Assembly (NCBI GenBank): GCA_008933995.1
Contig: WARS01000645.1
Span: 2,108,001 to 2,172,000, forward strand
DNA length: 64,000 bases
Direction of reading: 5' to 3'
From: Datnioides undecimradiatus
Taxonomy: Eukaryota > Chordata > Actinopteri > Lobotiformes > Datnioididae
A model generated the notes under the pieces. The model was not told the origin of the DNA and ran no database searches. It saw only the letters and a program-made list of their open reading frames with translations. This document shows, piece after piece, positions 35,501 through 64,000 of the stretch. Both the position numbers and the translations under genes were made by a program. Position 1 is the first letter of the stretch. Every line of letters starts with the position of its first letter.

Positions 35501-37739
35501 TCTGTGGTCTCGGGGCCGGAGTCGCAGAGGCTGTGGTTGTAGTCTGTCCTATGGAGACTGTAAAGGTAAAAATGAATAAATACATAAATATAGCTTTATT
35601 AAATGTGCATTTATACAAATTAGAAATGAATGGCCAACATGGTAGCAACCAGTTGCTGAATGATTCATCCATATATATTAAACCATATTGATGAGTGCAG
35701 CTTTATCTTGTCAGGTTATTACCCAAACATCTTTGTTTCCTTATAGTACATACAGTACATACCATGGAAATTGGGTATTTCTAATACAGTTGTTACACAT
35801 TGCAGCTGTACTGTTTGCAGAACTGCACATGGTACAAGTTAGCCTTAAGGCCTTTTTTGGAGGAACCCTTCCTAACATGTGGTTGATGTTCAGAAACGGT
35901 TTCAGTTTGGTTTGATCAATGAAAAGGTTTGTGCTAAAATAAGTCAAGCTTAAGTTTTGGTTTTGCATGGGACACAGTCAGCAGTCTCTGGGGTTTCACC
36001 CATCCTGTGTTTCACCCATCTATTGCAGACTTTTCTGGTCTCTGTACGGCGTCACCTGACTTCTAAAGACTAAAGGCTCTTGCAGAAAGCCTTGAAGTCA
36101 AACTTGCCATGAGCTGTCGAACCCCACTGCAAATCCTTGGCTTTTAAAATGTAATCATTGTTATGACTGTATTTTAGGTTAAATTCATCCATGATCAGAC
36201 ATCAGCAAACCCAAAGTACAGGGGATTTTTCCATGGGGTGAGGGAGATTATTAGATCTGAAGGTAAGGAGTGTTTCTTCCATTTGTTAGTTGCATTTTAC
36301 TGCCATCTCCTGTTCTAACTCCATTGCATAATGATTTACCATACAGGAAATTACTCTTCAAGTTCATTTCTAATGTATTTGAGTCATTACATCTATTTTT
36401 AGAGGATAATATTTCTCCTCAGCCCCATTGCTGCCGAAAAGGCCATTAATATACTGACACTGAAATTGAACTGTAAAGAAGTGAAGATTTTGCTTTTGAT
36501 ACAGTAAACTGGTAAAACTGATGTATCTTCAGGACTGAAGGGGACTTATCAGGGTCTCACAGCCACTGTGTTGAAACAAGGCTCCAACCAGGCCATCCGC
36601 TTCTATGTTATGACTTCATTGAGGAACTGGTACAAAGGTGTGTGTCTGTGTGAATAAATAACAACAATAATCACCACATGCAACCAAAAATGCAGCTCAG
36701 GTATAATTTTTTTTATGTTTTCTGCAACTCCAAGGTGATGATCCACACAAATCCATTAACCCTGTGATAACTGGACTGTTTGGAGCTGTAGCTGGTGCTG
36801 TCAGTGTGTTTGGAAACACTCCGCTTGATGTCATTAAGACCAGAATGCAGGTTGGTTCAATAACATGTTTATTTCTTAGAGTCTCATAATTTGACCCTGA
36901 GGTCAGTAATAAACATGCATTTGTGTCATTTAACAGGGTCTTGAAGCTCACAAGTACAAAAATACAATGGACTGTGCTGTTAAGATTATGAAGCATGAGG
37001 GACCACTGGCGTAAGTTCTTTTGATTTATGGAGAATGACTGACGATGGAAAGCGATTGCATATTTTATCATTTTTTTATGGAGAGTTTGCTTCATTTGCC
37101 TGAATATATCTCATAACAATAATTTGAATTTGGTGCATGTCATCCAACTAGGGAATTGGAGCCCAAATTAATCTCCATTCACTCTGGCTATGAATTAAAG
37201 AAATAGTTTGTCACTTAGGGAAATTTGCTCATTTGCTCTCTTGCAGAGTGTTAGCTGAGTAGACTGATATATATAGATGAATGAGGTATTATGAAAAGGA
37301 AACAGTTGAGCTTAAAGAGTGAAAGCAGAGGGAAACATGTAGCCTGGCTGTGCCCAAAGATAAAAAATCAGTAACACAAAAGCTCAAGACAGTTTGTGGT
37401 TTTATGGGAGGGTTATGAGCAGGTCATTTCATTGTCAGACATAGTCTCTTCCTGGACTCTTGTAATTGTAAGCAACCAACTGAGACTACTCTTATCAATC
37501 CTGATTTCTGTGATAATGCATTATTAAATAACCATTGTAAGTGGCTAAAGCACATTTTATATTTCATATATACATTTAAGTGCAGCATGAAGCCTCATAT
37601 TCACTCTCATTTTGTCCCATTCAGGTTCTACAAAGGTACTGTCCCTCGGCTGGGTCGGGTGTGTATGGATGTGGCCATAGTCTTCATTATCTACGAGGAA
37701 GTTGTGAAGGTCCTGAACATGGTTTGGAAGACTGATTGA
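29542..37739 (+). CDS. slc25a1: slc25a1, mitochondrial citrate/malate carrier
   Basis: The carrier exchanges mitochondrial citrate for cytosolic malate across the inner membrane and so feeds cytosolic acetyl-CoA for fatty acid and sterol synthesis. Nine coding exons are 29542-29653, 33395-33502, 34800-34899, 35427-35565, 36178-36262, 36533-36637, 36735-36850, 36937-37010 and 37625-37739, giving 317 residues (human about 311). The three mitochondrial-carrier repeats each show the PX[DE]XX[KR] signature: [18 protein letters not shown] and TPLDVIKTR. Six membrane helices are expected. The N-terminus ([15 protein letters not shown] before [17 protein letters not shown]) carries positive but no acidic residues, like the presequence known for this carrier. 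Intron 1 (29654-33394) is 3.7 kb and holds only a repeat fragment and an NRF1-like TGCGCATGCACA at 32072. Whether this is copy a or b of a teleost pair cannot be told. Confidence 0.96.
30900..30965 (+). repeat. Dispersed fish repeat (TTAGCTTAGC family), short fragment
   Basis: GGGAGTTAGAAGAGAAGATC followed by ACTCTTAAATCTGTCTGTTA matches the early part of the family. It lies in slc25a1 intron 1. Confidence 0.45.
33779..34110 (+). repeat. Candidate dispersed repeat in slc25a1 intron 2
   Basis: AGCCAGTTCACATCAA (33779) and AGCCAGTTTACACCAA (33861) are near-identical and 82 bases apart. They are followed by CGCGACTCAAAGAGACGACG, which resembles a repeat I have seen in other fish genomes. Ends and family are not determined. 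Confidence 0.35.
37195..37400 (+). repeat. Dispersed fish repeat (TTAGCTTAGC family), degraded copy
   Basis: TTAGGGAAATTTGCTCATTT, GCAGAGTGTTAGCTGAGTAG and GTAGCCTGGCTGTGCCCAAA keep the family order, but the middle is diverged. It lies in the last slc25a1 intron (37011-37624). Confidence 0.5.
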
Positions 37740-39049
37740 AATGGACACGCTGGTGCTACACAAGCAGGAGTGTTGGGACAGGCCATTCACGTTATTAACC
37801 AGGCCAAGTCCCAAACCAATCTCCTTTAAAACCTGCTTCTAGATTCTAATATCTACCTCTATGTGATTTGCAGAAAGAAAGAAAGGGATTGGTATGTTTT
37901 TGATTTTATGTGTAACACAGCTATTACTAGTGAAGCAGCACCTGCATGAAAAAAGCTCAAGATTGCAGAGGCCCTGCTTTACACTTTCTGTCTTTTCTTA
38001 AATTCCAGAAGGGGGAAGTTCCTTAAGACCTCAGGGAAAGGAACAGCATTTATTTAGATCTGATTGACTAGAGAAATGGGAACAGTCACAAAGCTGCACA
38101 AAGCTACAGCTACAGCACTTTGAGTTCAGTTATATGAATGCTGTATGTACGCAATCAAAGAGAAGCCAATACCCGACCCACCATAATGTGATTTAGACAC
38201 TGTAGAAAAGAAATTATACTTGAAATGAGTGGTTATACCAGAGATCAAACATTATGAATCCCTTTTTATATGCAAGTGTTTAGAGTTTTGTTTTTTTTCT
38301 TAAAACGACTTCTCAAAACTAATTTTTCAGTACCAGCTGAAATAATTTGTATCCAGATGTCACATGCTGCAGCTGTACCACAAGTACATTAACAACTAAA
38401 TGCCTTAAACCACATGAATTATGAAATTAATTAAGATTGTAGAACCCTTACAGATGCAGTTTCTTTGTTCTTGCATATGTAAACAACTTATTTAGAAATG
38501 CGCATTTCCACAAAAAGGTGTTTGAGTTGATGTAGAGGTGCCACCTTTTAAGTTGCAGAGATGTTTTAAATCACTTAACTTACTAGATTGAGTCTATGAA
38601 AAGTGCCTATGTATTGTCTGATTCATTTTGAGATCTTTTGAGATTAAGGATGATTGAATGTTGTATGTACTTAGTCACTACAGATTGTTGGGGTTTTTTT
38701 TTATCAATACACTCAGTTGCTCACAGTACAGCGTTGCCAGATGTTTAATTACAGGCTTCCAGGTTTCTAAAGTATTTCAGAGATGTTCATATCTTCTCAA
38801 TTCATTGTAGCTGTTAGTACTTGAGTTAATCTTTTTGCTTTTAAATTTTAAACTGCCTTTATTGCATAGACTTGCATTTTTGAGGAATGCCATTTTTAGT
38901 GCCTTCCATCTCATTCCACAGAGGACGAGTGGTTTAGGATAGCTTTTATTGCAGATTTTAAGATTCTGTGTTTAATTTTTAACTATGTAACATTAATTGC
39001 CTTTAATTTTTACACCAACTGATGACCCAATGTGCCAACTGCTGCTCGT

Positions 39050-39082
39050 ACACACACACATATATATATATACATATATATA
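39050..39082. repeat. Compound (CA)n(TA)n microsatellite
   Basis: ACACACACACA runs into TATATATATATACATATATATA. It lies in the inferred slc25a1 3' UTR. Confidence 0.9.
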
Positions 39083-39342
39083 ATGCCTTGTTATAGACTG
39101 GAGTTTGTAGCCTGTGAGTCTGGCATGTTTACATGCAATGCAATTAATTGTCCTACAAATGTTTACTTTGAGCTACCCCCTTTCAGCTTCAATGTCAACC
39201 TGACTTTGCTTACATGTAGATCTGTGTCACATAGCTATTTAAATACCTTTGGAGTTTTCATATTAACATGTGAAACATTTCCAGTAGTTAAAACCAAGTG
39301 TTGTGCCTTCAGTCTAATTAAATTCTAATGTGTATGCTCACA

Positions 39343-39348
39343 AATAAA
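39343..39348 (+). promoter_or_regulatory. slc25a1 polyadenylation signal
   Basis: AATAAA, followed by a T- and GT-rich stretch (GTCGTGTTTATTTT) within 30 bases. It is only about 240 bases before the pi4ka start codon. Confidence 0.6.
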
Positions 39349-39359
39349 CATTGGATCAG

Positions 39360-39584
39360 ACTGTTAATAGTGTCGTGTTTATTTTAACAGCCGCCTTACT
39401 TTTATTTTTGTGTATTTTAAGGATTACAGCATTTGTTCTTGGTTTTATGCACTGTGACCTTGCCTCGCGTTGCTTGGACCTTGCGCTTGCCGTAGTTGTC
39501 AGTGCGGACTTTTTTGTTTTTTTTAATTCTACACGGGGCAAATGAAAGATGTTTGTGTTGGTGTGGCAGTATTAAGGTGTCAAC
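39360..39584 (+). promoter_or_regulatory. pi4ka promoter and 5' UTR region
   Basis: A short CpG-enriched stretch (CCTCGCGTTGC, CTTGCGCTTGCCG, CACGGGGC) between the slc25a1 poly(A) signal and the pi4ka ATG. No TATA box was recognised. The pi4ka start must be fired from here unless further 5' exons lie inside slc25a1. Confidence 0.45.
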
Positions 39585-59812
<20,228 letters not shown>

Positions 59813-60376
59813 AGATCCTCTGGCAGGACCTCGACTGTGCGTCCAACACAAGCGTCTCTACACAAGCAATGCAAACCTACTTTTGGATGATTTTAATAAG
59901 GGTGCGGTCTGTACACCACTCCATTCCTTTGAGAGAGACGACATCATCGCACTTTGATCTTAATGCTCCGGTTTTATTCAGTCGACTGTAAGTTTTTATA
60001 ATGTACATCTGAGTTTTAAGGGAGTTCTTTATTTAACTTGAGAGTAACGAACAATGTGCGACCTTTACCAAAAGAGGTATTTGAATCACCCTTTAAGTAT
60101 TTTCTTCTTGATGCTGTTATTTGTTACTCAGTAAACACCAACTGATCTGTCACACTAGAGGAAGATGGCCATAAAGGGAGCCATATTTATAGTGTTTGTC
60201 AAAAGCAGCTGTTATCATCATCGTTATCATTTTGTTTCTATGCTGTTTATCCACTTTTATGCACTTTATAGATCACAGTATTCCAGTGGCTGCACCTGCC
60301 TACGATCAAGAGTATCAACAGAGACTATACATCAGAAACCTGAGATTAAAACAATCTGCAGTTTAATCAAATAATC

Positions 60377-60382
60377 AATAAA
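60377..60382 (+). promoter_or_regulatory. Candidate pi4ka polyadenylation signal (proximal)
   Basis: AATAAA followed by TTGCAGTGTTTCTGG, which offers a GT-rich downstream element. Confidence 0.5.
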
Positions 60383-61236
60383 TTGCAGTGTTTCTGGTAG
60401 AGTAGAACACGAGCTGGAGATGTTTATAGATCAATCAATGCAACAATCAATCATAGCATTAAGGTAGTCTTTAGAAAAGTAAAGGTATTTAGAGAATCAA
60501 ACGTAATTATGCTGTAGTATTTACTGTAGGTTGTTTACTGTAGAATCACATGAGGATCACAGGTACTTTTCTGTGACCTACATGAAACTTGTAGAGTTAT
60601 ATGTGAAGAATACGTTATCAGAAGATTTTTAAAACTTTGACGCTGAAGCCTGTCATTTCACGCCTCGTTGTGTCAGCTTTTAGCTTTAATGGAATATTTG
60701 AAGGTATTCTTCCACTACAGAAACTACCTGAACTTTGAGGAACCTGTAAGGCTTTTTCGCTTGGCTTCTGTCTTTTGTTTCCACTGTGTTTTAAAAACTG
60801 GGTAATTTGGGGGTTTCATCATTGAAAAGACAACAAGTATATGTAATAATGACAGACAACAGTGGAAGAAGTAGTGCTGATATAGACCCCTTTTGCCTCT
60901 TATGTATCACCATTAAATTCAAGTCACAGTGCTGAGCATACGTTATTCTGTACAGCTGAAGGATTATATAATACTTTAGAATGTTCTGTTCTGAAGGTGT
61001 TTACAGAATCACACAAAAACTTGTTGAACTGTCCGCATGAAAAAAATATCGGTTTACAAACTGGCATTAGGCAAGTTCTTGGCTTTAACTTAATGAATAC
61101 ATACTTTATTTATTATGATGGATTTAGTGTTGATTGCACAATGTAATGGTTGTAGAATAATGGACACCATCTACATTCAGACTGGTTCACTTTAAGTGCC
61201 TCCAGGTACGGTGTCCAGGGAAAATCTCCTTCTCTG

Positions 61237-61242
61237 AATAAA
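61237..61242 (+). promoter_or_regulatory. Candidate pi4ka polyadenylation signal (distal)
   Basis: AATAAA in CTGAATAAAGTTATATTC. A distal alternative to the signal at 60377. Confidence 0.4.
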
Positions 61243-61300
61243 GTTATATTCTACTCCCACCTCCACGGCCAACCCCTGCTGCAGTCACGTGTTCGTATGA

Positions 61301-64000
61301 AGCAGTACAGACAGTTTCTTTTAACATCTTTGGTGAATATGTTGCTTCTTTCTTCTCTTATTTCAAAACTTGTGTAAATTTATCAAAATATATGATTCCG
61401 TTATGATTTTAATGCCAATGTTACCTTGCGTGTGTTTAACAAAGAGAGCAAGGACATCTGACTTGAATGTCATGTAATACTCATGACTGAGGAGTGAGGA
61501 GAAGTATGAAGGATGTTTCTCTGATGGAAGACGTAACTCTGCTACCCAAATATCAACTGTGAAATGTAATTACATGAGCAATAGGGCTTCCAATCTTATT
61601 TCACACCTTTTCCTTTGTTGTCAAAGCCTGTTGCCTGCATTAGCTCCAGAAATGGGAACAGTGAAAATAAAAACAGAACCTGTAACAATGTCTATACGTT
61701 GAGTTCCTGTAGTGGAAAAACAGGAGAGGGTTGACACAGCACACAGGGTCAGCCGCTCGGGCTGCTCTACATCACAGCGTGTTCGTCTCAAACTGAGAAA
61801 AAGTGTCTGAATACAGGTGTTTTACATGTTTGCATACCCTTTACAGTGTGTGTAACCCTGTTTGGAACATTCCTCTTTGAGTATTTGAGTTATAAGGAAC
61901 CTCTTGGGTTTGGATTGTGTTTGATAATCTTGCTGTTACTGGTGAAGATTATACCTAAAAAGCCATTTCTCCTACCCTTGGTAGAAACACAACTGTAGTA
62001 ATACTTGACAAAAAAACTAACTTTATGCAATATATTCATGTATATTGAGACTGTATTTGTGTGTCGTGTTCAGCAAATGAACTTGCTATAATTCCTTCCA
62101 ACCTGATCCTTGTGTGAGAAGTGCTTTATGTTGAAGCTACTGTCTTTATATAACTGCAGAGTGAACCTAAAGTATTTCATAACACAATTACCTGTTTAAT
62201 GGCTTATAAAAAGAGACTTGATCAACTGTCAACAAAGACATTTTTAATGTAGTGGATTTTAACGAGTTTTAATGTGTTAGTCATCCCTTATGTCCACTGC
62301 CTGTGAACCAGAAGTGTTGGTCAATATGTCATATATACTGTGAGTGTTTGTGTGTGCGTGCCTGCGTGCATGCATGTATGCGTGCACAGTTTTTGTCCAT
62401 ATTTGCTCAGTTTGTGGCGACATCATCGCAAGATCACATCTGTTATTCTGATAATGTGTAAAAAACAGATTAAAAGTGCGTTTCATCAGTGTCAGGCTTT
62501 GACTTTTTTAAATGTTTTCTCTCTATGTGTTCTCGCTTTATTTCCGTTTGTTAGCAGGAAAAACAGCAGAGCATTGTAAAAACAACTCTCCATTGGTGAG
62601 CCTGACTGACCTGAGAAACTGTTTCTCCAAAAGAAACGGAAATAAATGAGCATAAGACAAACAAATACAATTAAAACACTAAAAGTAACATGTTAGACAA
62701 CAAAAACATGCTTGAATTTGTGATAAAAAAAAGATAACGTCTGAAAACAATTATTTGAACAAAGTCAACTTCAGAAAAAAAGTAAAGTTTAAATGTTGAG
62801 GTAAGTAACAGAAAGTGAAGGATTGGTTGTTAAAATGTTTTTTTTAAATAATTACAGTGCACACAGTATTTCTAATACTGTGCTGTACAGCATATTTATG
62901 TGTGTACAGCATATTTATGTTTTTGTAATCAGACATTTATTATAATGAGAACTTTTCATTTTGGGTCCAGTTCTAGGAATTATTTGTTTAAATTCAATTT
63001 GCTCAACTTTTAAAAGACTCTTCAGGAGCTTCAACTCCACTGACCCTGTAATGTTTCTCAGCCCTGAAGCTTCTTGATGATGCTGTGAATAAAGGCAAAC
63101 ACACACAGAGTACAGTCCAATGAAAGAGCAGCCAGTTGTGTTGAACTCTGACTCTGCTCACACATAATGGACCCGCCTTTAAAACACTGAACACCAAAGG
63201 ATGCTGACATGTTTTCATGGTGGCATTACTGATTAAAAGGGAGAATCTAATTTGTTGAATCACTGATAGTTAAAATTTATATTCAAAAATAAGCTGATAT
63301 GAGGTTGTGGAGTTAAAATCCTTTTTACAAACCAATGAAAACATTCAGGAAATTTATGCTAGTGGCACAAAGGCTAAGACAGCAGTGGGAGGCCAACTTG
63401 TGGGAAAAGGACCTCCCCCTCGTCCTCCCCCGTTGTCACTGAGCTGTAGTGAGCCGAGGGCCCCTGGATCTGTATTCACAACAACCAACATTAAATGTAG
63501 CTGTGTAGACTGTGAGACTGTGACAATAAAGGCAATGAGCCAGATCAGGAAAAAGAATCAACTTTTATAAACATAATTACCTAAAAAATAAAAATGTATT
63601 TTGATTTGTGTGTGCATGAAGTTTAGAAGTGGTTTGGTCTAGGGGTGTGTTTCCAAAAGCAAAGAAATGCTACTAAATTATCACACAAAATATAATTCTA
63701 ATGGAACATTATAGGAATATTACAGGCCACAGTGTGTCTCTGTTATCCTCCTGCTTCTCTGAGACTTAAAGTTGATGCAAGTCACATCATAAAGGTGACT
63801 ATAGAGTATATAGGCCACAGTACAATATAGAATTGTCTAGTTGTAATAGTAAAAGTACGCAGTCAAAGAATATTATAGGTCAAACTTTGTGTCATGTATG
63901 AAAATCTGTGACAGTTTATAAAGTAGCTTTAAGAAGAAATATATCTGTTCATCTGGATTAACATTTTATTTCACTTTTTCTTACACAGACCACCAAACCA
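61301..64000. other. Right-hand spacer, no gene seen
   Basis: AT-rich sequence with a TG/CA-rich patch (62345-62390) and a small tandem copy of GTACAGCATATTTATG (62885-62900 and 62904-62919). There is a short GC-richer stretch at 63360-63480 with an AATAAA at 63525. Open frames here are short and show no recognised domain; a non-coding transcript or the end of an unseen gene cannot be excluded. Confidence 0.5.

Larger units (their letters stand above)
37740..39360 (+). other. slc25a1 3' UTR
   Basis: About 1.6 kb of AT-rich non-coding sequence between the slc25a1 stop and an AATAAA signal at 39343-39348. It contains a compound CA/TA microsatellite at 39050-39082. No other gene is seen. Confidence 0.6.
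59813..61300 (+). other. pi4ka 3' UTR
   Basis: Non-coding sequence after the stop codon with two AATAAA hexamers, 60377-60382 and 61237-61242. Either could end the transcript, giving 3' UTRs of about 0.6 or 1.4 kb. Confidence 0.55.

Overview
The window is nuclear DNA from a ray-finned fish, most likely a percomorph teleost. The evidence is five intron-rich vertebrate genes with GT-AG introns, AT-rich spacers, and several dispersed repeat types common in spiny-rayed fish genomes. No bacterial, plasmid, viral or LTR-element structure was recognised. Species cannot be fixed from the sequence alone.

Layout, left to right. (1) 167-8190 (+): the 3' part of brap (BRCA1-associated protein, a RING-type E3 ligase of the Ras/ERK pathway); its first coding exon(s) lie left of the window. 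(2) 8191-15472: a 7.3 kb spacer with an intact-looking non-autonomous hAT-type element, a degraded fish repeat and a GT microsatellite. (3) 15473-17747 (+): tor4a, a torsin-family AAA+ ATPase in two coding exons. (4) 20726-26184 (-), with a non-coding first exon at 27437 to about 27540: vdac3, the mitochondrial outer-membrane porin, convergent with tor4a. (5) 29542-37739 (+): slc25a1, the mitochondrial citrate carrier, head-to-head with vdac3. (6) 39585-59812 (+): pi4ka, phosphatidylinositol 4-kinase alpha, in 54 coding exons, starting about 240 bp after the slc25a1 polyadenylation signal. (7) 59813-64000: pi4ka 3' UTR and AT-rich sequence with no supported gene.

Exon models were built by hand from splice sites and recalled family sequences. 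They close in frame for every gene: brap 521 residues (partial), tor4a 449, vdac3 281, slc25a1 317, pi4ka 2095. vdac3 and slc25a1 both serve metabolite exchange across mitochondrial membranes, outer and inner respectively, and share one divergent promoter region; the vdac3 side carries an NRF1-like site. The other genes have no evident functional link to them.

Most notable observations: (a) a 3-base exon (ATG) in the large vdac3 intron, flanked by AG and GTAAG, at the junction where mammalian VDAC3 has its single-methionine alternative exon; (b) two neighbouring pi4ka exons that each run open into the intron to a second good donor in the same phase, predicting optional in-frame inserts of 31 and 42 codons; (c) a perfect 23-bp hairpin in the last brap intron; (d) a vdac3 protein with one cysteine and a two-residue shortening relative to the usual family length.
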